Of a DNA stretch of 64,000 bases, positions 36,301-46,509 are shown one piece after another. The translations under genes were made by a program, and so were the position numbers. Where the stretch lies: positions 46,552,810 to 46,616,809 of the forward strand of contig LS997565.1 of the NCBI GenBank assembly GCA_000469685.2. The letters are read 5' to 3'. The stretch's first letter is position 1. Each line of letters begins with the position of its first letter. The notes under the pieces were generated by a model. That model saw only the letters and a list, made by a program, of their open reading frames with translations, was not told where the DNA came from and ran no database searches. The DNA is from Haemonchus contortus (taxonomy: Eukaryota > Nematoda > Chromadorea > Rhabditida > Trichostrongylidae).

Positions 36301-39300
36301 CAAGAAGAAAGAGAAAAAAGGGCAAGATCTAGGTTCGTGAAAAGCTGAAAGGGTTCAAAGGCGTCCTTGAGTTCGTAAAGACTGAAAGGGTTGGTTCCAT
36401 CACCCGCGCTCCTTTACCCCTGTATTTGACCAACTGATATCCGTGTTGTCTCGAGAGAAAAATTTGAACATCGATTCCCCCAAGCAAGCAGAACCTATTA
36501 TGTTTGAAATCATTCAGCGAATGACAACAATTGACACGCGCATCGCATTCGGTCTTTTCTCTCAATGAATTTTTAAAAATTACAAATTAGAAGGCTGATC
36601 TATTTTCTTGTAACCGATATTCTGATATTGAAGTAATATATATATTTAAAATTACCTAGTGAAGACATTTTTCTAGTACATCTACCTATTACAGTATGAC
36701 GTCGACTACATCCCGTCGGTGATTCCGGTAGAAATGTCATCAGATGGTCGTTGTCTGTGTCCGACCAGTGAACAGCACGGGGCATGCAGTTGTGTAGCAG
36801 CCGACTGGAAACGAGTCCGCTTACACCGTAAGCTCCTTACGATCGATTATTGATTTATCAGTTCGCCGAGTAAACGTGGTGTGATTGGAACCGTAAAAAA
36901 AACGTAGAAGTGGTAATATACCCATTAAGATCGAGTTGAATACTCGAGGTGTTTTCAGGGATCGAAGCTCCTGCACCTGTGATAAACGTTACTATTCCAA
37001 CTGTTGTACAACCACGAGATGAAAATAAATACTGGTAAAGACTTAATTCTATTTTTATTCTGTTACTTATTTTGAAAAATTTATAAAATACAAGTTTTGG
37101 AAAATGTTTTAGCTCGGAGACCACTACGTGAACTGTTGCGAATGAGACTACTTTCAAAGCCATTCTATGCTATAATCCCTTCAGAACCTCTTTTCATTGA
37201 ATCCTGTCAACGCTCGCATACTGGCCGCTCATTTCTGTAGAAGGATTATCGGAGATTACTCCACGCGCCTGAAAGTTTTCAAATTAGTCGACCTGTAGGA
37301 TTCATATTTCTCTCGAAGCTGATTAGAGTCAGCCGAAAGCTGAAAGCCGAAAGGTCCAAAAGCAGAATGCTGTGGTCTAGCCGAAAGGTTAGAACGCCTG
37401 ATCTGTATCGTACCTGATCCACCACTGATAATGGCTACTCCCTACAATCATCCCAGTGTACTCGTGGAATGCGTCTCAACTAGGTGTCTGCTTTCGATAA
37501 CTCCCATCGACTCCCGTACTTCACCTTCTGCTTTCCTTGCTCGATTCGTTTGCTTGATAGATCTCTTACTCCCAACATGCTGTAGTATAGGGTAGATGGG
37601 AGTAGTACACGGGCAGTAGATATTGCCTGATTCTTGTCAGAACGCAAAAGCCTCTTCTCTTCACAGTTGCAGACAGTCTTCTGAGTCCAAGATTATGTAA
37701 AAAGAGATAGACAGCGTCCATCTGCGGATTGAGCACTGTGCAAAGGTTAAGTGAGCCTTCGGTCTTGAGACGATTCTTTGTTTCGGATTGGTACCCTCCA
37801 TTTCAATAGAGTAAATCGATAGGTTCGTCTCTACCTTTCACCGTTTAACCGTTTTCAGGCCACTCTACGCTATCATCATTGCTCTTTGCCTTCTGCTCGC
37901 CCTGTGTGCGATAATTTCAGTATTCTTAAAATTCTACAGGAAATACACAAAACGTGGAAAGGTATTGATTTGTCGTTTTATTGATCGACGTTGTTGATTA
38001 TCCCCAGAAAGGTAGATAACGTTTTTTGCAGTCCGTACGCATACGTTTCATATCTGATCACATCAACAGCAACGGTATGGTGGCGGCTGAGCCACGAGCT
38101 CCGCTTATTTATAACTGTGAGTTTATTGTCCGAAAAACTGTCTTTACAATGAAAAATTACAGAAAGGAAGCGAATAATCTCTCTAGTTATTTTGATTTGG
38201 CATTTCTTACTGTAATTCGTCTCCAGTACACGGACATAGCCTAGTAATTCTCGCTGACGCGTTGCGATGAGGTTCGTACTGTTGGAACCGCTACGCGACC
38301 GCGCGCGGACTGATTGGGCTCCAGTTCTTTCTTTATCACACTTCAGATACTTTTTCTAATTGAATAAAAACATTTTGTAGATATTTCAGTGCATTGTCAT
38401 CCAGCGGCTGATTCAAATCACTATAGGAATAATTACTGAATGGCCGCTTTCATAATCCGCCGGCGTGCCGAGACAATGCTGAGGAGGGGGGGGGGGGGGG
38501 CCTTCGGAGGGGCTGACTGACCGTCTGCCTCCCTCCTTCCTCCTAGCACTGCCTCGGCACGCCAGCACGCCGGCACGCACGCCGGCGGACTATGAAAGCA
38601 GCCAATGAAGTATTCGGGGAATTATTCTTCAAAAATTACCTTCAGATCCAACTACCGTATTGCTTGTCTACAGTCATGACTGTCCAGAGCACGATTCTGC
38701 CGTCTTGGCATTAGCTGAATTACTCCGAGACACCTTCAAAATGGATGTGCATGTAAGTTGTGTAAGAGCTGCAATCGATATATCGATTGATCGTGAATGT
38801 ATGATATTTTCAGTTAGATGTTTGGGATGAGAACGATATCGAGAAAAATCTCAACGAGTATATCAACGCCAGTATCGTAAAAGCTGACAAGGTGAGCTTT
38901 GAAGCCATTTTGAAGATTTGGGTGGAGTTAGAGATTCCTTTCAGCTGTGGGGGCTTTCGGTAATGCAGAAGCTGCTCTACTGCAGGTAAGGACCGATCGC
39001 GTCTTAATATCCAAGGATCATTTCGAATAGATTTTTATTTTGGTATCAAATTTGTTCCCCTACTAAGCTCAGCTTCTTGAAGGTAATTCAGTCCCACCGT
39101 AGCTCGCGAGGCGATCTGGGAGAGTCTAAGTCTTAGGTACCAAGTCTTGTCTTGAGCAAATCTGTTTTTGGCTCCACTATGCGAGCATTCCGCTTCCCCT
39201 TTGTTGGACCCAGTTTCGAAAGGCCGGTCCCGGAGAGATGGAGTTGGTAAAAACAACACTTGAATCGGTTGTTCATCATCACCAGCCTAATATACGCGCT

Positions 39301-40551
39301 GCTTCCCAACATCCTCCTTCTGCTCTTTTTCATAGTTATATGTAGTTCCTAAATGAATGTAGTGATCCTCGCCGTAATAAATTAACTGAGATCATTGCCT
39401 ATCTCTATAATTCCAGATTGTCGTGATCAATTCGATTGGAGCGTACTACCGAGTTCGAGCTCGTTATCTCGGTGATGAAATTGTGGAACGGGTTTACAAA
39501 ACGCCTTTAGATGGACTGTTCCTCAGTCAAATCGACTTAGTTCTACAGTAAGCGCTACAATCTCACTTTTTTGGAAGTCTTTCCTGGAAAAAAAGCTGTT
39601 GAGGAAGCAAGAGACGAAATTTAGTATGAAAATGGCTTGGAATTCGAAAACATTTCAACACCTCTTTTCAGGCATGCCCGTGTCATCTCGGCTCGATTCA
39701 GCTACACCCCACCCAGCTCGACCTTGTTTGCCCTCTCTCCACTGTTACAGTACACAATCCCGGAAAACCTCGGCCTCTTCGTCGCATCCTTGGGCGATTC
39801 CCAACTTAGAAACGATCCCCGACTAGCCGGCTTTAATCCGCAGCTGGCACGTCTTCAGACAGCCATTGCCACCATGTCGCATATGATGGAAAGTGATCCA
39901 AAGTGGTTTGAAAAATCACATCATCGTGTCCGACGTGACCCTATTGCTGTTACCTCTTCACTGGACAGTAATGTTGGGAAGGAGTTGTCAATTTCGGAGC
40001 CAGCGGTACAGCCGCTTCCATTCAACGGGCCTATGATGAGCATGGCCCCAACTTCTCCATCAGCTGGAGCTGCTGTCGTCGCCGCACCGCCTCTAGAAGA
40101 GGATGCCAGACCGTTGCTTGAGGAGGAGGCTGAAGAGGTACGCACCTCTCATAAACCTTTTCCTCGTGTTTTGAATCCAAATGATTACGGTACACTGGAT
40201 TACGGTAATTCTTTTCGCGAATTTTCAGAATGAGATGACGGAAGTGAAGCCAGCCCGTGATGATTCTTCGCCCGATTCCGCTTTCCACAGTACGAATGTT
40301 GGAGAAGAAATACCACCCATGCGAGAGGTATTTTGTTGAAATGACCTAAATTTTCGGTTTTGGACGAGTTTAGAGATTTCGTTCAGGTCCTTGACAAGCC
40401 ACGATTACTGGATCGAAATACTAACGGCTCGTTAGATAACTATGGTGAGCTGATGGCACCGATTGAATCACCAGATCAGAAGCATCGAGCAGCCGATAGC
40501 AATGATTCCGGTATGGTCAGCGATCTGATGAGTGGCCAGTTGTCCAGTTAG
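27316..40551 (+). CDS. IL-17-receptor-like protein with SEFIR domain (ILCR homologue)
   Basis: Single-pass receptor of about 785 residues. Exons: 27316-27556, 30787-30893, 31015-31095 (uncertain), 31468-31627 (start uncertain), 32205-32258, 35240-35382, 35928-36056, 36695-36827, 36959-37034, 37859-37961, 38032-38116, 38646-38752, 38814-38891, 39417-39547, 39672-40137, 40229-40327, 40387-40551. Phases agree throughout. The signal peptide is MIAILITLLFIPDVVVG. The ectodomain has NDT/NVT sites and ends in Cys-rich RCLCPTSEQHGACSCV. The membrane segment is WPLYAIIIALCLLLALCAII, in exon 10. The cytoplasmic SEFIR domain starts TVLLVYSHDCPEHDSAV, then LDVWDENDIEKN and IVVINSIGAYY, followed by a long Glu/Pro-rich tail. 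C. elegans ILCR-1 and ILCR-2 bind IL-17-type ligands and signal through ACTL-1/MALT-1; which one this matches cannot be told here. The SEFIR and TM calls are firm; exons 2-4 are provisional. Confidence 0.85.
27557..30786 (+). other. First intron of the SEFIR receptor (3.2 kb)
   Basis: Long intron from GTGAGT to ACTTAG. T-rich near its 5' end (27565-27610). Open frames within (28302-28553, 29160-29433, 30310-30585) lack domain or splice support. The size is typical for parasitic strongylids rather than free-living Caenorhabditis. Confidence 0.5.
32259..35239 (+). other. Fifth intron of the SEFIR receptor (3.0 kb)
   Basis: Runs GTATGTTC to AATTTCAG. It contains a 142-codon plus-strand frame (32591-33019) without recognisable domain. 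Nothing else identified. Confidence 0.5.
38427..38627. mobile_element. Foldback MITE in a receptor intron
   Basis: Arms pair GAATAATT...GAATGGCCGCTTTCATAATC, CCGCCGGCGTGCCGAG on the left with CTCGGCACGCC...GCCGGCGGACTATGAAAGC...AATTATTC on the right. The right arm has an expanded GCCGGCACGC block. The loop holds a run of about 14 G (near 38487-38500) and pyrimidine-rich CTCCCTCCTTCCTCC. It sits in the intron between the juxtamembrane exon (38032-38116) and the first SEFIR exon. GC-rich, unlike its surroundings. Confidence 0.65.
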
Positions 40552-42789
40552 CAGCAGTCCAGCTCTCCTTCCATAGGGGAAAAACCGTTGGAAATCGAAA
40601 TCACTGAGAGATCCCTTGGGATCGCGCCAATCGTCGGAGAAGTCACGTATTGCCGCCATCATACGGTAGAAATGGTACTGTACGTAGGACCACCATAATA
40701 CCAAAACAACCTCGAAGGTTCTACCGTAGTCCTTGAAATCCTACGCTAGAAATTAGGCTTACAAGCATATATATGGCATATATTTGAAAAATTCTAACAA
40801 AATGATCTCAACAGCCGGTTGGTCTTCATTGTATTCTGTGTGTATTCTATGTATTTGGTTTTTTGATGTCATTTTTTGAGAATAATTATTTTCGTTTCTA
40901 TAGAAGCAGTTACTACTATACAGGAAGGCCGAAAAGCCCATTACTCCCCCCCCCCCCCTATCCTCTTTCTTCTATGTCGCGGGCTTCACACGGGTTCACC
41001 TACGGCACCGCAGCAGTAACAGGTCGATATATTGATTGATCAGTCTGGAAATTTGTGATTTTAATTGCTGGCTGTAAAAAATTCTTGTACAGTGCTATTT
41101 AGTACTTTCTCGTGATTTTTTTTTGTATTTTTGCTATGGATTACTGCAGGAATTGTAATAAAAAATCAATGTAAAATTTTTAGAGACAAAGAACTCGGAT
41201 TACGCAAGATTACGGTTGATCTAACTTCCGAACTTAATGTCACAGGCTAGACAGCCTCTAGAATATCGACATGCTTTCAAAAATTCAGTTCTTCCAATAA
41301 TTTTTTTTCCGAATTTCTTCGAAACCTTTGGCACAAAAAATTCCATCCAAATGAAGAAATGAGAATAAAAGCGGTGAGTATGAATAAATTTGAAATGAAC
41401 GGTCTCATTTTATGCGAAAAAATTTCAAAAATTTGATTCAAATAAAATTAAAATAGAAATTGTTCATTTTGATTTGTGCTCCCAGGACTCTGCTACATTT
41501 TGTTGAGTTTATTTAATTCAATTATATGTTTTGTGAAATTCAGAAAAGTTATTTGTACTGTACTTCAAACTCATCTCCAGAGATGAAGAACAATGGAATA
41601 AAGAGAAAATCGAGTTTGAAATGGCCTCAAAATTATCTATCCAGGGTGAGAAAGCTAATTGTAAACTAGAAAGTGGAAATACAGCACGAAGAAGTAGGTC
41701 CCAGTTGGCAAGAAGGAAACATTTACAAAACCTCACTCAGCCGCTTTTGTCCAATCCACTCAAATGATTACGGATCTCCCCTGACATTTCTCTTCCCTCT
41801 CTTGCTCAGACATAACCAACACCTACAAAACAGCAAGAAATACGCCAGGGACAAAGTAGATGAAAGAAATCACTGGTATGATGAGAAGTGTGGGTTTCTC
41901 GGCAGCTTTCGTAATTTTCCTCTGAGGATCCAGTTCCTCTTGGGCAGTGAGCAATATTTGTTCTAGCGAGGATTGTATGCCGTCGGGGCAGAAGGACCCT
42001 CACCCATGTTACAGAACTATTATATCTGTGTATTCAAAGTCCAACTGACTAAAAATCACGTTTCTAGGTCCATTTCAAAAAATATAGGTAATTGATGCTC
42101 AGAACTATCGAAATAGAGAAGATCCGGATATACCATACACTCAGTTTCTCTAAATTTTGGGGAAGTTACAGAATCACTGCAACTGCGTATTCAAAGCCTA
42201 ACTGTCCTATAGTATGCTCCGTGTTTATTTCAGCGTATACTAAAAATAAAGACACTTAGAACAATCTCAGGATCCCAGAAACGATGATGATCCCACGATT
42301 CTGCTGCAACTTGTTGCCAGTGAGATGAAGCATTCTTGCGAGAAGATGGAGAGCACAAAATACGACTTCTATGGTCAATAAGTTTATGAAAGGACTTCTC
42401 TTTCCTGGTTGGATACGGACTCTTCGGCCCTTTTGAATCGCTCGTTCATGCTGCCTGGACGGATCGTGCTCACCCCAGGAATCCGGTGAGGTCATTCGGC
42501 GTTTGATGAAGTCAGACTTTGTGAAATTTAATGGTTCGTGGTGGCTGGTGGCGGAAGGATGGGGTAGGTGTAAAGGGTGGAAAACCGAAGGAAAAGTCGC
42601 TGTCCTACTGAAAGAGCTGGTAAGCTCAGCTCTTCCAGTCGACAGCGAAAGCACTGCTCCTACAATAAGTATTCGATGAGTCAAGTAGTATGAAAACAAA
42701 TCGCTGTTTGCAACTCGTATGCGTGCGTCAAGGTTTTCCCCGCAAGGAGGTAGCATTTGCCTCAGAATATATGGGAGGGCCCTTATCGC
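40552..42789. other. Downstream region of the SEFIR receptor
   Basis: An AATAAA at about 41156 is a candidate poly(A) site about 600 bp past the stop. A run of 11 C lies near 40947. A 193-codon minus-strand frame (42256-42837) runs into the inverted-repeat arm and has no recognisable domain. No gene supported. Confidence 0.4.
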
Positions 42790-43481
42790 ACCTTTAGTTC
42801 TCATTTCTTTAGAATTGACATCAACAGGTCGTTCCACTTATTAGACCCGCTGTAGATCACATTGGTCTGCTCGCTCGCTCCATCTCAGGTCATACATTTC
42901 TCTATTCCTTCTCGTCTTGAGATTACCACCAACTGGACCCCGCACGTAATACGAAGCAGACAGAACAGTTGTGAGGACCGGTGAGCCGACCCTTCAAGGT
43001 TTAGTTCCCATCGGTAAAGGTTTGATATCGGAATGATGAACGGGTCAGGGTACCGGAGGATTGAAGGTGCTCAAAAGTTCTCAACAGCTTGTTGAAGCAG
43101 ATGTCAATCTATTCTATTTTTGGAAGAAGATATGGCTTTTTCTCTCGTGCTGCTGTGAGTTTCCGAGACCAGAAAATAAAAAGCATTTCCTTCCGAGCTG
43201 CAAATTTCCGGAGTGCTCGAAATGTTGAAGCTTGGGGGACTTCCAAGCTAGTTCTGCAGCTCATACTTTAACCCAAAAGTGAAAGAAAACTTTTGAGAAG
43301 AACAGAAGGCATTCTGACCTCAGATTCATTCCTTCTTCGACGTAGTTGCTACTTGCTACTCACCCATCAGCACCAAGAAGCACCTGCTCCTCAAACTACC
43401 CGCTCTCAATAACCTTTGCCTGCTCTCTCTGGATCACTGAATTTTTTAAAAGTTCAACCAGGATGGTCTACGCTGCTGAAG

Positions 43482-43593
43482 GTCCGATGGGCAGGCGGGC
43501 AATTCGGCTCAGCAAGGCCGAGCCCACACTCCCTCCATTGGAGGGGTGTGGGCTCAGTCCTGCTGAGCCGAATTGCCCGCCGGCCCATCGGAC
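43482..43593. repeat. Long hairpin inside the left arm
   Basis: GTCCGATGGGC at the start pairs with GCCCATCGGAC at the end, and pairing continues through GGCGGGCAATTCGGCTCAGCA and CGAGCCCACAC to a short apex around CCTCCATTGGAGG. The hairpin is nearly perfect over about 50 bp per side. It recurs at 46408-46509. Confidence 0.8.
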
Positions 43594-43693
43594 AGCTCGT
43601 GTAAGCCGAAGAAGGGTTCAGCCTCCATCAGATTGACTAGCAGCCTCACATAGGCGACGGTCAAGCGTGACGCTCGGCTGTCGGCGTGTAATT

Positions 43694-43757
43694 CAGTGGT
43701 GTAGCGGATAAGAGACCGGGCTCGCTTCTATGAAGCGACGGGTTCGGACTCGAGGCA
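43694..43757 (+). repeat. tRNA-like box inside the left arm
   Basis: GTGTAGCGGATAAGAGACC (A-box-like), then GCGACGGGTTCGGACTCGAG (B-box-like), with GCTCGCTTC/GAAGCGA pairing between. It resembles the tRNA-like head of the RTE element (GGATAAGAG, GGCTC). A mirror copy is at 46242-46305. Confidence 0.45.
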
Positions 43758-43983
43758 TTCCACCATTAATTTTGTGCTTGAGTCTACGCATAAGAGCGCA
43801 TTCAAGTTGGGTTGTACCTGCATCAGATTCCTTACATCAGCCACATAACTTGAGCATTTCAGGATCCCCCACTTACGATCTCCTTCGCAAATCATAACGC
43901 TTCAGTTTTGAATCCACCAAACTTCACCGTATGTACAGTGTTCATGCCAAGGGATCCTTTGCTGCTTCGGGAAGTTGAAGATC

Positions 43984-44191
43984 CTCTTACGACGTATAAC
44001 AGGAGGTGTGCATTCTACCAGGTGTTCACCTAGGGGGGAGAGGTGTTCACCTAGGGGGGGGGGGGGGCGGAAGTTCTCAAGTGCAAGCACATGGTTCAAG
44101 AATGCCAGGTTCCTTGGTTCACACTGTCATCCAGTACTGCATTCCCTTTACCTTCACCCTGTTCTTTGTTCCTTCTTGGTCAAGGATAATA
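43984..44191. other. Inverted-repeat spacer, left part
   Basis: Holds a tandem duplication of AGGTGTTCACCTAGGGGGG (about 44020-44066), the second copy running into 13 or so G. Otherwise unassigned. It ends with the TA (44190-44191) flanking the Tc1 element. Confidence 0.5.
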
Positions 44192-45773
44192 CAGTGCGTT
44201 TCATAATTATAAGGTCACCCCAGATTTTTGCGATTCCGGAGAAAGCAGCCAGAATGGAATTTTTTGGCAAACACTGGTAGATTCCTCGTCACAATGTACC
44301 GCCGTACTCAAATTTTGGTCGCAATATCCTTCACCTCAGATTTTTTATGAATTTTTCAAAAATAGTGTCGGCTTTCGCACCGTTTCATAATTATAAGGTC
44401 ACCTTGAGGAAGTAAATGATTTATTGACTTTGATGGCATATGTATAATACTTAATAATCTATAGCTCCTCCTTGTTTAAGGCAACATCAAAGAGCCTACA
44501 TGGCATACTAGAAACTAGGTTTCGAAGATATTCCTCATCGATTGCTCTCCATGCTTCGATAACTGCCCGCTTCAGCTGATCTATGCCCTGGAACTGACGG
44601 TTATTCGCATAAACCTGTCTGACTATTATGCCCCAGATATGTTCCATCGGATTGAGATCGGGACTGCAGGCTGGCCATGGCAGGACGCTTATTTATTGGC
44701 ACTGCAGCCACTCATCCGCTGCACGGCTCACATGAATGGAGGAATTGTCTTGTTGAAAGACATAGTTGAGGTGACGGCGATGGCATAGAAAGGGTACTAG
44801 ATGATGCTCCTAGACATTCTGGTGATCCTTCAAACCCATACTGCAGCTCACGACAGGTAGATCCAACACGACGTCATTGCAGAATGCACCCCACACCATA
44901 GACTTCCTCCACCGAAACTGCGACGGCTGAAGTAGACTGGTTCCCCCCTCAAGTCGCGCCAGTATCGCTTGTTTCCGTCAGATTGAATTTCTTTTCATCC
45001 GAAAAGACGACCTGAGTAGGAATTATTCAGTTCTATGGTGAGATTTCGATGCAGATCTACCTTTGCCCAATCTCTCCCCATTTTCTTCTTTGCAAATCCG
45101 AGTCGAGCCTCTTTGTGACGATCGGTGATTCGTGGCACCTTCTCCATTGCTTACCTGGTGATGTTCTCGCATCTTCTCACTGCTCTCCAGACTGTAGTTT
45201 TCGACACAGAGAGGTTTAATTCCGACCGGATCTGGTTCAAGGAGGACGTACTGTTGGAAACAGTCCTCAGAATTTTCCGCCCGTCACGGGTAGTAATCTT
45301 TCATGGGTGTCCACAGTCGGTGTTATATCAAACGACATGAGGACTCTCTAGAAATCTCCGAATGGACCGAGGGGATCTCTCTATTTGCCTGGAAATGGCT
45401 CGAGTACGGAGCCCATCTTCATGATGAGCCTTCTCATCAGAGGAAAGCAGATGACCACGAGCCATGTTGACAATCAGGTTTAGAAATGCCTTTGTTACAC
45501 ATGCTTACCTTTGCAAGTATCTTCAAACACGATATTTCCTCTCTTTCGTTAATAATTGTTCACTTTCTCAGGGTGACCTTATAATTATGAAACGGCGCAA
45601 AAACCGTTAAACTGTTCTAAAAAAGTTCAGAAGAATGCAGCAGCGGCTAAGCAACGGATACCTAGGTTATTCGTGCTGGGGAATCTGTTCATGATGCTAG
45701 AAAAAATCCTTAATGATTACTTTTTCTGAGGGTGCAAAAATTGAGGGTGACCTTATAATTATGAAATGCACTG
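44192..45773 (-). mobile_element. Tc1-like transposon with doubled terminal sites
   Basis: A 1582-bp element bounded by TA on both sides (44190-44191, 45774-45775). Outer ends are inverted repeats starting CAGTGCGTTTC/CAGTGCATTTC followed by ATAATTATAAGGTCACC. A second copy of CCGTTTCATAATTATAAGG lies inside each end (about 44385 and 45570), giving four copies in an IR/DR arrangement with about 180 bp between inner and outer sites. That layout is known from Tc3/Sleeping Beauty-type elements, where each copy is a transposase binding site. The transposase is broken, so any movement would be in trans. Confidence 0.85.
44459..45465 (-). pseudogene. Tc1-like transposase remnant
   Basis: A minus-strand reading starts MARGHLLSSDEKAHH with an HTH-like ISRQIERSPRSIRRFLESP. 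All three catalytic-region blocks of a DDE transposase can be seen: VVFSDEKKFNL, FQQDNSSIH, and SPDLNPMEHIWG. It ends with PCRLFDVALNKEEL and TAG. The span is 1007 nt, not a multiple of three. Stops interrupt it, for example after ESPHVV and shortly before the third block (after EWLQCQ), and there is at least one frameshift. The family is secure; it cannot make an active enzyme. Confidence 0.85.
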
Positions 45774-45775
45774 TA

Positions 45776-46019
45776 CCAGCGAAACAACCCGAGATACGCA
45801 CGCAGAGAGAGTTACGGGACCACTTTACCGTTGGGTTACACATCGGCTCAGAAAAAGGGCTACCAGCAGAGGAATACTACCTTCTCGAAGGAAGGAGAAC
45901 TAACTGAAACTCCAAAGCACCTCAAAAATTGAACGAGTGGGCGTTTCGATTTTTGCGTACTGTGATAGAAATATGGCTTACTTATTGTTAAACTAGGTGG
46001 GGGCTGAAAGCTGCTGATA
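45776..46019. other. Inverted-repeat spacer, right part
   Basis: Continues the sequence split by the Tc1 element. No gene or repeat recognised. Confidence 0.4.
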
Positions 46020-46241
46020 TTCAACTTCCCGAAGCAGCAAAGGATCCCTTGGCATGAACACTGTACATACGGTGGAGTTTGGTGGAATCTGAAAACTGAA
46101 ACGTTATGATTTGCGAAGATCGTAATTGGGGGATCCTGAAATGCTCAAGTTATGTGGCTGATGTAAGGAATCTGATGCAGGTACAACCCAACTTGAATGC
46201 GCTCTTATGCGTAGACTCAAGCACAAAATTAATGGTGAAAA

Positions 46242-46305
46242 GTCTCGAACACGAACCCGCCATTTCACAGAAATGAGCCCGGACTCTTATCCGCTACACC
46301 ACTGA
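46242..46305 (-). repeat. tRNA-like box inside the right arm
   Basis: Minus-strand copy of 43694-43757, with GTGTAGCGGATAAGAGTCC and GGCGGGTTCGTGTTCGAGAC. Confidence 0.45.
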
Positions 46306-46407
46306 ATTACACGCTGACATAGCCGACGGTCACGCTTGACCGCCGGCTATGTCAGCCTGCTAGTCAATCTGATGGAGGGTGAACCCTGCTCCTGCTTACA
46401 CGAGCTA

Positions 46408-46509
46408 TCCGATGGGCCGGCGGGCAATTCGGCTCAACAGGGCCGAGCCCACACTCCCTCCATTGGAGGGGTGTGGGCTCGGAGCCGAATTGCCCGCCGG
46501 CCCATCGGA
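46408..46509. repeat. Long hairpin inside the right arm
   Basis: TCCGATGGGCCGGCGGGC to GCCCGCCGGCCCATCGGA with the same CCTCCATTGGAGG apex as 43482-43593. Pairing is conserved between the copies, although bases in the middle differ and one side is a few bases shorter. Confidence 0.8.

Larger units (their letters stand above)
42790..43983 (+). repeat. Large inverted repeat, left arm
   Basis: About 1.2 kb that reappears as its reverse complement at 46020-47170. Matching landmarks from outside in: CCTTTAGTTCTCAT, GAAGCAGACAGAACAG, GTGAGCCGACCCTTCAA, CAGCTTGTTG, the 112-nt hairpin, a tRNA-like box, CTTGAGCATTTCAGGATCCC, and GTTCATGCCAAGGGATCC. Identity looks high (roughly 80-90 percent by eye), with small indels. 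It codes for nothing recognisable; a foldback-type mobile element is the best guess. Confidence 0.8.

Noticed and set aside
38944..38985. Possible extra receptor exon of 41 nt with TTTCAG and GTAAGG borders
   Set aside because: It would break the frame between two phase-0 SEFIR exons that join cleanly without it.
39637..40233. 198-codon single-exon frame starting MEFENISTPLF
   Set aside because: Its body is the receptor exon 39672-40137; the start and end are intron sequence.
42256..42837. 193-codon minus-strand frame
   Set aside because: Overlaps the outer edge of the inverted-repeat arm, has no domain, and the mirror arm does not keep the frame.
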